This document shows, in pieces, positions 17,161 through 25,108 of a stretch of DNA of 64,000 bases (positions are counted from its first letter, which is position 1; each line of letters opens with the position of its first letter). Position numbers and translations under genes: made by a program. The DNA comes from Pseudomonas sp. N040 (GTDB lineage Bacteria > Pseudomonadota > Gammaproteobacteria > Pseudomonadales > Pseudomonadaceae): NCBI RefSeq assembly GCF_015637705.1, contig NZ_JADOBE010000006.1, positions 16,420 through 80,419 on the forward strand, in the 5' to 3' direction. Under the pieces are notes generated by a model. The model was not told the DNA's origin. It saw nothing but the letters and a program-made list of their open reading frames with translations, and ran no database searches.

Positions 17161-18216
17161 ATGCACGCGCAAGTCCCTCGCCACGCCTCCCGTTCTCGGC
17201 ATCTTCTGCCCGCCGGCCTGCTGCTCGTCACTGCGCTGCTCGGCGGCTGCGACAAGCTGCAGGAAACGGCCATGGACTACATCGTCAAGGACCGTACCGA
17301 CTACACGCTGCTCACCGACAAGCAACATATCCGCGTGATTCTCTGCGGCACCGGCACGCCGCAGGTCAATTCGCCGCGCGGCCAGGCCTGCACCCTGGTG
17401 GCGGCCGGCGGCCAGCTGTTCCTCTTCGATGCCGGCGAGAACGCCATGCGCAACCTGGAGAACAGCCACGTCCCGCTGAGCGAGCTGAGCAGCGTGTTCA
17501 TCACCCACCTGCACTCGGACCACATCAGCGGCCTCGGCGGGGTGATCAACTACACCTGGGTCAACCGCCGCGAGGTACCCCTGACGGTCTACGGCCCGCT
17601 CGGTACCGCCGGGCTGGTCAAGGGCCTGGAGCAGGCCTACGCCGACGATGCGCGCTTCCGCAGCAGCCATTTCGTGCCGCACCCGGAACTGGCCTTCGCC
17701 CGCGCGCAGACCATCCTGTTCAACACGGGCGTGGAGTCGGTGCGGGTGTATGACAAGAGCGGCGTCACTGTCGATGCCTACCGCGTCGACCACCGCCCGG
17801 TCGACCCGGCGCTCGGCTACCTGCTCAGCTACCGCGGCAAGAAGGTGTTCATCAGCGGCGACACCCGGGTCAGCGACATCTACCTGCCGGCCCTGCAGGA
17901 TGCCGACCTGGTGGTGCACGAAGCGATCAACCGCCAGCTGGTCGAGGACGCCGCTGCAGCCTTGCGCCGGCAAGGCATGACGGTCGAAGCCGAGCGCGCA
18001 CTGCGGACCCTCGAGTACCACTCCGACACCCTGGAACTGGCGGCGCTGGCCGAACGGGCCAAGGTCAAGCACCTGCTGCTGACCCACCTGATCCCCAGCC
18101 CGGACAACTTCGTCACCCGCTGGCTGTATGTGCGCGGCATGGCCGACAAGTACCACGGCCAGCTCAGCCTCGGCGAGGACGGCATGCAGCTCAGCCTGCC
18201 GGCAGCGCAGCCGTGA
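17161..18216 (+). CDS. Metallo-beta-lactamase-fold hydrolase, predicted lipoprotein
   Basis: A 351-residue MBL-fold hydrolase with an N-terminal hydrophobic signal and a lipobox-like LGGC ending at Cys30. The metal motif THLHSDH is at residues 115-121, with later ligands in the DHRP segment near 204 and SGDTRVSD near 239, resembling the arylsulfatase/RNase Z-like branch. The probable location is the periplasmic face of a membrane. The -2 residue of the lipobox is Gly, which is acceptable but not ideal, so lipidation is an inference. Substrate unknown; with the esterase, sulfatase and exported FAH-fold protein nearby, an envelope-located hydrolytic step is plausible. Confidence 0.82.
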   Translation: MHAQVPRHASRSRHLLPAGLLLVTALLGGCDKLQETAMDYIVKDRTDYTLLTDKQHIRVILCGTGTPQVNSPRGQACTLVAAGGQLFLFDAGENAMRNLENSHVPLSELSSVFITHLHSDHISGLGGVINYTWVNRREVPLTVYGPLGTAGLVKGLEQAYADDARFRSSHFVPHPELAFARAQTILFNTGVESVRVYDKSGVTVDAYRVDHRPVDPALGYLLSYRGKKVFISGDTRVSDIYLPALQDADLVVHEAINRQLVEDAAAALRRQGMTVEAERALRTLEYHSDTLELAALAERAKVKHLLLTHLIPSPDNFVTRWLYVRGMADKYHGQLSLGEDGMQLSLPAAQP

Positions 18217-18348
18217 CGCGTCGCTGCCGGGTAATGGCAAGGCTTTGAGCGCGCTTGCCTGGCGGCGGCTGGAGATCGTATCCAGCCACTGCCGGCGCTC
18301 AGGAACACTCATCCACCCCTTCTGGTACACACACGGAGAACCACCCGC

Positions 18349-19110
18349 ATGGCAAGAATCATGGTCCTGGGCGCCACCGGCTCACTGGGCAAGCATGTAA
18401 CCCGGCAGGCGGTGGCCGCCGGTCACGCGGTGACGGCGCTGGTGCGCACGCCGGCAAAACTGCCGACTGATCTGCGCGGCAAAATGACCGTGGTACAAGC
18501 GGACCTTGCCACGCTGCCGCTTGCCGAACTCAGCGCGGCCTTCCGCGGCCAGGATGCCGTGATCAATACCGCCGGCCTGGTAACCGAGGGCCAGGCGTTT
18601 GTCCGTCTGGTCGATCGGCTGGTGACTGCCCTGGAATCCATCCCGCCAGGTCAGCGGCCGGTGTGCTGGTTCATGGCGGGTGCGGGCCTGCTGGATATTG
18701 ATGACTCGGGGCGCAGGGGTGTTGATTTGCCTAAAGTCGGCAGCACTTACGGCCCGCACAGGGTCAATTTCGAGCGCATTCGAGCCACCGATCTGGACTG
18801 GCGCGAGCTGTGTCCGGGGCCGATGGTCGAAGGGCCGGCGCTGGGCATCGACAAGCTGCGACTGTCGCTGGACAAACTGCCAGTGCAAATGCCGACCTTC
18901 GTGCAGCACCTGCCCGGCGCGCTGGTATTGCCCTTTTTTGCCCTGCGCATACCGCAGATGATCATTCCCTACGCCGATGCGGCAGCCGTGATACTGGCCA
19001 ATCTTGCCGGTGACAGTGCCATGTCTCGCCACCGGGTCGGGCTGGCCTTGCCGGAGGGCATGCGCGGCAAGAAAGGCGAATGGGCAACCAGACCCGGGGA
19101 TCCGGCCTGA
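18349..19110 (+). CDS. NAD(P)-binding oxidoreductase, atypical SDR
   Basis: A 253-residue Rossmann-fold protein with GATGSLG at residues 8-14, placing it in the NAD(P)H-binding (NmrA/atypical SDR) group. The classical YxxxK pair is not evident, so it may be a sugar- or quinone-type reductase, an isomerase or a redox sensor. It lies 132 bases after the metallo-hydrolase gene on the same strand, preceded by a CACGGAGAACC ribosome site. Function in the pathway is not established. Confidence 0.78.
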   Translation: MARIMVLGATGSLGKHVTRQAVAAGHAVTALVRTPAKLPTDLRGKMTVVQADLATLPLAELSAAFRGQDAVINTAGLVTEGQAFVRLVDRLVTALESIPPGQRPVCWFMAGAGLLDIDDSGRRGVDLPKVGSTYGPHRVNFERIRATDLDWRELCPGPMVEGPALGIDKLRLSLDKLPVQMPTFVQHLPGALVLPFFALRIPQMIIPYADAAAVILANLAGDSAMSRHRVGLALPEGMRGKKGEWATRPGDPA

Positions 19111-19333
19111 TCGAGCTGCCGGGGTTGCCGTGATGCATTGTTTCACGCCGCCCACGGATGACCACGCCTCGGTGCGTCAGCGGCCACCTGCTGCTGCACG
19201 CAGGAGCCATTTTCACGCTAGACCAACTGCACACGCGGCCTGGACTGAAGCGGTCCCTGAGCCGCACCCTGCCAGCGAGAGCACGGCTCGCAGGTAACTC
19301 ATTCGACAGGGCCATAGCGCCCCGGGACCCACG

Positions 19334-20503
19334 ATGAAAAAGACCTTCCTGGTTATTGCTGTACTGCTGCTGGCCTGGGCGAGTGCCTGGCAAATTGCCG
19401 ACCGGCCGGCTCCCGCCGGCGCTCCGCTGTTCAGCGAGCGCCTGCAGCCGCAGCGCCTGCAGACCCTGGCCATCGCGGCGCCAGCCGAAGCATTGACCTT
19501 CGCCCGCTTCCTGCGCGACGGCGAGCCGCACCTGCTGCTGGTGCAGCGCTACGCTGCCGGCCAGGTCAGCGGCATTGACCTGCAACAGGCCTTGCCCGGC
19601 AGCGCGAACGATCCGATCACGCTGTTCAATGCCCAGGGCTATGCGGCTCTGGAGCAGCTGCGCGGGGCGCAGACCAGCGTGAGCGCCGACGCATTGCTGC
19701 TGCCCTTCGACGGGACTGCCAGCCAAGTGGCCATCGGCATCAACTACCCGGAGCACGGCAAGGAAGTGGCGCTGGGTGATTCCTTCGTGTTTCCCAAGCA
19801 GACCGCCGCCACGCCGCACAACGCCAGCGTGCCCGCCCGCGACTATTTGCTGGACTACGAGATCGAGCTCGGTTTCGTCACCCTCGAGCCGCTCAAGCGC
19901 GGCACGCCACCCGAGTACATGGGCCTGGTGCTGGCCAGTGACTACAGCGACCGGGCGGCGCTGATGCGCCACGTCAACCTGATGGATGTCGGTTCCGGCG
20001 CTGGCTTCACCCAGGGCAAGAGCGAGCCCGGATTCATGCCGGTTGGCAATCTGTTGGTCATCCCCAGGGACTACCAGGCGTTCTACCAAACCTTGCAGCT
20101 GGAACTCTGGTGCAACGGCGAGAAACGCCAGGAGGCCAACCCGGCCAGGATGACCTGGGGCATCCAGCGCATCCTCAGCGAAACCTTCGCGCGCGAAGGC
20201 CGCACCTGGCAATGGAACGGGCAACCGGTGGCGCTGCCGGTGGACGATGGCACCATCCCGCCACGCACCCTGTTTCTTTCCGGCACCCCCGCAGGCGTGA
20301 TCTATCAGAAACCCGCCCTGCGCCAGCTGTTCGCCGGGCTGTCCGAAGCCTTCTTCACCCTGCGCTGGAATCAGCCGCAATACATCGTCGAACCCTTCCT
20401 GCGCGATGCCTACCGCTCCGGGCGCTTCCTGCAGCCAGGCGACACAGTAGTGATGCGCGCCGATCGGCTGGGGCTGATCAGCAACCGGATCGTCGAGCAG
20501 TGA
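19334..20503 (+). CDS. FAH-fold protein with N-terminal membrane anchor or signal
   Basis: A 389-residue protein whose residues 1-20 (MKK then a hydrophobic stretch) form a signal peptide or membrane anchor, followed by an FAH-type domain from about residue 120 onward. The metal ligands are conserved: Glu176 and Glu178 in LDYEIELG, Asp203 in ASDYSDR, and Lys229 in TQGKSEPG; the SGTPAGV loop is also present near residue 315. FAH-family enzymes are cytosolic, so an exported, apparently active version is unusual. It has no obvious cysteine lipobox. It ends the plus-strand run and converges with the ThDP enzyme gene across a strong hairpin. Confidence 0.82.
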   Translation: MKKTFLVIAVLLLAWASAWQIADRPAPAGAPLFSERLQPQRLQTLAIAAPAEALTFARFLRDGEPHLLLVQRYAAGQVSGIDLQQALPGSANDPITLFNAQGYAALEQLRGAQTSVSADALLLPFDGTASQVAIGINYPEHGKEVALGDSFVFPKQTAATPHNASVPARDYLLDYEIELGFVTLEPLKRGTPPEYMGLVLASDYSDRAALMRHVNLMDVGSGAGFTQGKSEPGFMPVGNLLVIPRDYQAFYQTLQLELWCNGEKRQEANPARMTWGIQRILSETFAREGRTWQWNGQPVALPVDDGTIPPRTLFLSGTPAGVIYQKPALRQLFAGLSEAFFTLRWNQPQYIVEPFLRDAYRSGRFLQPGDTVVMRADRLGLISNRIVEQ

Positions 20504-20526
20504 GCGACGGGCCGGCAGCCATGCAG

Positions 20527-20549
20527 CTGGCGGCTTGAACTGCCGCCAG
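20527..20549. terminator. Bidirectional terminator hairpin
   Basis: CTGGCGGC (20527-20534) and GCCGCCAG (20542-20549) form a perfect 8-base stem with a 7-base loop, in the 48-base gap between the convergent FAH-fold and ThDP genes. Confidence 0.6.
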
Positions 20550-20551
20550 AC

Positions 20552-22210
20552 TCAGGGCGCCAGCTTGCGCTTGAGCGCGCTGGCCACTGGCTGCGGCAGG
20601 TTGGGCATGGCGCGCAGCAGCCAGGGCAGGATCTTGCGCTTGGCGCCGCTCAGCGACTCCGGCACCACGGCCTCGATCAGGTGCGGGCCGGGATGGGCAA
20701 AGGCGTACTCCATGGCCTTGACCAGGTCTTCGGCGGTGCTCACCCGCACCGAATGCACGCCCATGCCCTGGCCCAGCTGGGCGAAGTTCAGCACCGGGCC
20801 GCGCAGGTCGAGCTGCGACTTGGCCTTGGGCCCGGCCTCCTCCGCGCCAACGCGCTCCAGCTCGACATTCAGCACCGAGTAGGAAGCGTTGTTGAAGATG
20901 ATCGAGGTGACGTTGAGATTTTCCCGCGCCATGGTCCACAGCGACTGGATGGTGTACATCGCGGTGCCGTCGCCGATCAGCGCCAGCACCGGCCGCTCCG
21001 GACAGGCGACGGCCGCGCCGATGGCGCTCGGCAGGCCCTGGCCGATGGCGCCGCCGGTCAGGGTGATCAGGTCGTGGCGCGGCGCGCCGGCGGTCATGGC
21101 CGAGAGCAGCAGCCCGGAGGTGATCGCCTCGTCGACCAGGATGGCGTTTTCCGGCAGCAGGTGGCCGACCGCCTTGCACACCTTGGCGGCGCTCAGCTTG
21201 CCGCGCGGACGCCGCGGACGCTGGGCGGCCTGCAGCGCCGGCTGGACCTGGCTGGCGCCGAGCGCGGCAGCCAGTTTTTCCAGGCTGGCGGTGCTGTCCT
21301 GCGCCGGCGTGGCCAGGGTGAGCACGTTGCAGCCGTCAGGCACCAGGTAGCTCTGCTTGCCCGGGTAGGCGAAGAAGGACACCGGCGCCTTGGCGTCGAC
21401 CAGGATCAGTTCCTCGATCCCGGCCAGCTGCACGCCGGCCATCTCGGCCATGTAGGCGATGCGCTCGATGGCCGGCAGGCCGGCACCGCGCTGCAGGCGG
21501 GTGGGGAATACCTCGGCGTACAGCTTGACCCCGCTGTGCGCGGCAATGCGCGCGGCGGCCAGCAGGTCGGCCTCGCGCAGGGCGCGCCCACCGAGCAGCA
21601 AGGCGACCTTGCGCCCCGAGCGCACCGCAGCCACCACCGCGGCCACGGCAGCATCGTCCGCCACCGCGGGATTCGGTTCCGGCGGCGGCGGGCAGGCCAC
21701 CCCGCCCTCGCCCCAGGACACGTCCGCCGGCAGGATCAGGGTGGCGACCTGGCCGGGGTAGCCGCGCGCAACACTGATCGCCTCCACCGCGTCGCGGCAC
21801 AGCTCGGCGGTGCTCTTGGAGGTGCGCACGAAGCCCGGCGAGACATTGCGCGCCACCGTCTCGATGTCCGACTGCAGCTGGGCGTCGTACTGGGTGTGGT
21901 AGGTGGCGTGGTCGCCGACGATGTTGACCACCGGCGACTTGCCCTTGCGCGCGTTGTGCAGGTTGGCCAGGCCGTTGCCCAGCCCGCAGCCCAGGTGCAG
22001 CAGGGTGGCGGCCGGCTTGTCGGCCATGCGCGCATAACCGTCGGCGGCGCCGGTGGCCACGCCTTCGAACAGGGCCAGCACGGCGCGCATGCGCGGCTCG
22101 CTGTCGAGGGCGGCGACGAAGTGCATTTCGCTGGTGCCGGGGTTGGTGAAGCAGACTTCGATACCGGCATCGGCCAGGGTCTTCATCAGGGCTTGGGCGC
22201 CATTGGGCAT
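20552..22210 (-). CDS. Thiamine-diphosphate-dependent enzyme, acetolactate synthase/benzoylformate decarboxylase type
   Basis: A 552-residue ThDP enzyme with three domains. The activating glutamate is Glu49 (LALFEGVATG) and the metal-pyrophosphate motif runs from GDG at 413-415 to NN at about 440-441. The start at 22210 has AGGAG seven bases upstream; the open frame extends 50 codons further without homology. No small regulatory subunit gene is nearby, so biosynthetic IlvB is unlikely; a catabolic 2-oxo-acid decarboxylase, C-C ligase or lyase is more probable. It lies 28 bases downstream of the flavoprotein dehydrogenase gene and forms a two-gene operon with it. Confidence 0.87.
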   Translation of the reverse strand: MPNGAQALMKTLADAGIEVCFTNPGTSEMHFVAALDSEPRMRAVLALFEGVATGAADGYARMADKPAATLLHLGCGLGNGLANLHNARKGKSPVVNIVGDHATYHTQYDAQLQSDIETVARNVSPGFVRTSKSTAELCRDAVEAISVARGYPGQVATLILPADVSWGEGGVACPPPPEPNPAVADDAAVAAVVAAVRSGRKVALLLGGRALREADLLAAARIAAHSGVKLYAEVFPTRLQRGAGLPAIERIAYMAEMAGVQLAGIEELILVDAKAPVSFFAYPGKQSYLVPDGCNVLTLATPAQDSTASLEKLAAALGASQVQPALQAAQRPRRPRGKLSAAKVCKAVGHLLPENAILVDEAITSGLLLSAMTAGAPRHDLITLTGGAIGQGLPSAIGAAVACPERPVLALIGDGTAMYTIQSLWTMARENLNVTSIIFNNASYSVLNVELERVGAEEAGPKAKSQLDLRGPVLNFAQLGQGMGVHSVRVSTAEDLVKAMEYAFAHPGPHLIEAVVPESLSGAKRKILPWLLRAMPNLPQPVASALKRKLAP

Positions 22211-22238
22211 GGGGTTTCTCCTAAACAGTAGTGGTCGG

Positions 22239-23852
22239 TCAGCCGGCGTTGAACGAACGCGCGGCGGCGCGGGCGGTAAGAATGCAACCGGGCAGGAAGG
22301 TGCCCTCCAGCGAGCGCTTGCCGCTGGCGCCGCCACCGCCGAAACCGGCGGCCTCGCCAACGCAATACAGGCCGCTGACGGGTTGGCCGCGGGCGTCCAG
22401 CACGCGGCTGTGCAGGTCGGTCTGCAAGCCGCCGAGGCTCTTGCGCGAGATCAGCTGCATGTGGATGGCGATGTACGGACCGGCGCCGGGCAGCTGCAGC
22501 GGCGCCGGCTTGCAGGTGCGCAGGCGGTCCGGCCCCCACTGGCGGGCGTGCAGGATGCGGCGCAGCTGGTCGTCATTGTGCAAGCGGTTGCCACCGGCAA
22601 AGTTGGCGTCGAAGGCATCGGCGGTGGCCTGCAGCGCGGCGGGATCAATGTCCAGCGAGCAGGTCAGCGCATTCATCTTCGCCGCCAGCCCGGCCAGCGT
22701 GTCGTCGACCAGGAAGTGCGTGCTTTCGCGCTGCATCTGCTGGATCAGCCGATGGTTGCCGAGCAGGGTTTCCTTGAGGAAGGCCGGGAACTGCATGTCG
22801 CGGATGCGCTGGTTGTGCTCGGCGCCGGAGATGGCGAATTCCTTGACCGCGATGCGCCAGTTCAGCAGGTGCCAGGTCCAGGGTTTTTCCTGCTCGGCCA
22901 CGCGCTGGCACAGCCAGTGGGTATCAAAGCCGGTGACCAGCGGCTCAGGGCCGATGCGCCGGCCACGGTGGTCGAGCCACAGCGCCGACTTGCACGGAAT
23001 GGTCGACAGGCCATGGCCTTCGAAGTGCGGATAGGGATGCGGAAAGCCGGCGGCGTAGTTCCACATCTCGCCGGCATGGGTGATCTGCCCGCCCAGCTCA
23101 TCCGCCACCAGGTGATGCAGCTTGCCGTCGGCGAAAGGATGCGCGCCGTTGAGCATGCTCGCCGGAATGGCGCGGTGCTTGGGCCAGTTGGCCCGTGTCT
23201 GCGCATGGCTGCCGTTGATGCCGCCCATGGCCAGCACCACCACCGGCGCCTGCAGGCGCACCTCGGCGCCGGTCTCTTCGCAGACCGCCACGGCGCCATT
23301 GAGCTGCCCGGCCTGATGCTCCAGCGCGGTGATGCGATGACGGTGCAGCAGCGTCAGGCGGCCACCGCTGTCGGCGGCGCGCAGCGCGGCGATCATGCGC
23401 CGCGTCAGTTCGCGCGAGGTGCCCCAGACCACGTGGTAGCGTGGCAGGCTGTTGCCGTCGCCCTGCAGGCCGCGCTCGACCCAGTTCACCGCCGGCATGA
23501 ACTTCACGCCCTCACCGAGCAGCCAGTCGTAGACCTCGCTGCGCGAATGCTCGACGTAGTAGCGCGCCCACTGCTGCGGGTAGTGGTCGTCCGCGGCGAT
23601 CTCGCCGAAGCGCAGCCAGTCGCGCAGGGCGATTTCCGGGGTGTCCGGGATCTTCATGCGCGCCTGCAGCGCGGTGCCGACCAGGGCCATGCCGCCGAAG
23701 GCCCACAACGCCAGGCCGCCGAAACGCTCGGGGCTGTCGCGGTCCACCAGGGTCACGCGCTTGCCCGCGCGCAGGGCTTCCAGCGCGGTGACGATACCGG
23801 CCAGCCCGCCGCCGGCCACCAGCACATCCGCTTGCACAGTCGTCGTTGCCAA
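22239..23852 (-). CDS. FAD-dependent dehydrogenase, 3-ketosteroid dehydrogenase/fumarate reductase-like
   Basis: A 537-residue flavoprotein with the FAD-binding GGGLAG motif at residues 14-19 and the C-terminal VGEAAGFGGGGASGKRSLEG segment characteristic of the FAD_binding_2 (succinate dehydrogenase/KstD-like) family. These enzymes introduce or reduce carbon-carbon double bonds next to a carbonyl. It is the first gene of the minus-strand pair with the ThDP enzyme and is divergent from the AraC regulator, which is the obvious candidate controller. Whether the substrate is steroid-like or another cyclic ketone is not decidable from sequence. Confidence 0.85.
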   Translation of the reverse strand: MATTTVQADVLVAGGGLAGIVTALEALRAGKRVTLVDRDSPERFGGLALWAFGGMALVGTALQARMKIPDTPEIALRDWLRFGEIAADDHYPQQWARYYVEHSRSEVYDWLLGEGVKFMPAVNWVERGLQGDGNSLPRYHVVWGTSRELTRRMIAALRAADSGGRLTLLHRHRITALEHQAGQLNGAVAVCEETGAEVRLQAPVVVLAMGGINGSHAQTRANWPKHRAIPASMLNGAHPFADGKLHHLVADELGGQITHAGEMWNYAAGFPHPYPHFEGHGLSTIPCKSALWLDHRGRRIGPEPLVTGFDTHWLCQRVAEQEKPWTWHLLNWRIAVKEFAISGAEHNQRIRDMQFPAFLKETLLGNHRLIQQMQRESTHFLVDDTLAGLAAKMNALTCSLDIDPAALQATADAFDANFAGGNRLHNDDQLRRILHARQWGPDRLRTCKPAPLQLPGAGPYIAIHMQLISRKSLGGLQTDLHSRVLDARGQPVSGLYCVGEAAGFGGGGASGKRSLEGTFLPGCILTARAAARSFNAG

Positions 23853-23935
23853 CCTCGATCTCCTTGCACACGCGCGCCCGGATGGCCCGCAGTCATTGTC
23901 GAAGCCAACGATAGCTGCATATCATCCACACACAC

Positions 23936-23974
23936 TTGACTTTACAGGCCACGCAGATTGACTTTACAGGCCAC
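23936..23974. promoter_or_regulatory. Tandem direct repeats, AraC-type operator candidate
   Basis: TTGACTTTACAGGCCAC occurs twice exactly, at 23936-23952 and 23958-23974. The 22-base period is close to two helical turns, as expected for the two half-sites of an AraC-family dimer. The second copy ends seven bases before the ATG of the AraC gene, so it could also act as an autorepression site, and the flavoprotein gene starts 84 bases away on the other side. Confidence 0.6.
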
Positions 23975-23981
23975 CGTCTCC

Positions 23982-25004
23982 ATGAGCTGGGTCAACACCG
24001 TGCTGGTGGCTGCACAGCGCCTCGGCGTGGAACGCGACGCCCTGCTCGCCGCAGCCGGGATTGCCAGCGCGGAACTGCAGGCCGAGCGCTGGCCGATCGA
24101 CCACATCACCCGCCTGTGGCGCGCGGCAGCCCAGCTGACCGGCGACCCGGGCTTCGGCCTCAAGGCCGGTACGCTGGTCGGGCCGGCCAGCTTCAATGTG
24201 GTCAGCTACCTGTTGCAGTCGGCGCCGACGCTGCGCGCGTCGATCAGCGTGGTGCAGAAATACCAGCGCCTGATCAGCGACGGCGGGCGCCTGCAGATGA
24301 TCGCCGGCGCCCAGTCGAGCTGGCTGGTCTATCACCCGCGCCAGGGCCAGCTGCCGTTCAGTCCGCACCAGATCGAGGCGGTGCTGGCGGCCATGCTGGC
24401 GTTTGCCCGCTGGGTGTCGGGCACTGCCCTGCGCCCGCTGAAAGTGCAGTTCAGCCAGGCGCCGATCGGCACCCCCGGCGACTACCACGGCGTATTCCAG
24501 TGCCCGGTCGAATTCGACCAGGCGTTCAGCGGCGTGCTGCTGGACAACGCCCTGCTCGACGCGCCCCTGCCGCAGGCCGACGCGCAACTGGCGCAGGTGC
24601 ACCAGCAGTACGCGGCAGCGCGGCTGGCGGCATTGTCTCCGCCGGAGACCCTGGTACAGGACCTGCGCCGCTGGATCGGCAGCCAGCTCCACGGCCAGCT
24701 GCCTAGCCGCGCCAAGGCCGCGCAGGCACTGGGGTTGAGCCCGCGCACGCTGGCGCGGCGCATGCAGGCGCAACAACTGGATTTCTCCACGCTGGTCGAC
24801 CAGGCCCGCCGGGATGCCGCCCTGCACGCCGTGGCCGAAACCCGGCAAGCACTGGCGGATATTGGCCAGAGCCTCGGCTTTGCCGAGCCCAGCACCTTCT
24901 GGCGCGCCTTCAAGCGCTGGACCGGACAGACCCCGGCGCAGTGGCGGCGGCAGCGGGAGGCAACGACCGTCGGCGCAGCCATAAAACCTCCAGACAATCC
25001 GTAG
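23982..25004 (+). CDS. AraC family transcriptional regulator
   Basis: A 340-residue regulator with an N-terminal Arabinose_bd/OruR-like sensing domain (about residues 1-190) and a C-terminal two-helix AraC DNA-binding domain (about 230-325). The second HTH includes LADIGQSLGFAEPSTFWRAFKRW, broken here as ADIGQSLGFAEPSTFWRAF. The ATG at 23982 is preferred; an in-frame TTG at 23958 would start inside the direct repeat. It is transcribed away from the flavoprotein/ThDP operon, which it probably activates. Its stop codon TAG (25002-25004) lies in the first bases of the following repeat. Confidence 0.86.
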   Translation: MSWVNTVLVAAQRLGVERDALLAAAGIASAELQAERWPIDHITRLWRAAAQLTGDPGFGLKAGTLVGPASFNVVSYLLQSAPTLRASISVVQKYQRLISDGGRLQMIAGAQSSWLVYHPRQGQLPFSPHQIEAVLAAMLAFARWVSGTALRPLKVQFSQAPIGTPGDYHGVFQCPVEFDQAFSGVLLDNALLDAPLPQADAQLAQVHQQYAAARLAALSPPETLVQDLRRWIGSQLHGQLPSRAKAAQALGLSPRTLARRMQAQQLDFSTLVDQARRDAALHAVAETRQALADIGQSLGFAEPSTFWRAFKRWTGQTPAQWRRQREATTVGAAIKPPDNP

Positions 25005-25108
25005 GTTGGGCTGAGCACAGCGAAGCCCAACAACACCGGCGCGTAACCTGAGCGTTGGGCTTCACCGCTGCGCGGTTCAACCCAACCTGCCGGTTCATCC
25101 CAACCTAC
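25001..25108. repeat. GTAGGTTGGGCT palindromic repeat bridging two genes
   Basis: GTAGGTTGGG at 25001 is mirrored by CAACCTAC at 25101-25108, with inner copies of GCCCAAC and GTTGGGC. It fills the whole space between the AraC gene and the oppositely transcribed hydrolase, and both stop codons (TAG at 25002-25004 and TAG on the minus strand at 25105-25107) are made of the repeat's terminal GTAG. Confidence 0.8.

Noticed and set aside
20552..22210. Biosynthetic acetolactate synthase IlvB
   Set aside because: No ilvN small-subunit gene is adjacent and the partner gene is a catabolic-type flavoprotein, so the biosynthetic label was not adopted.
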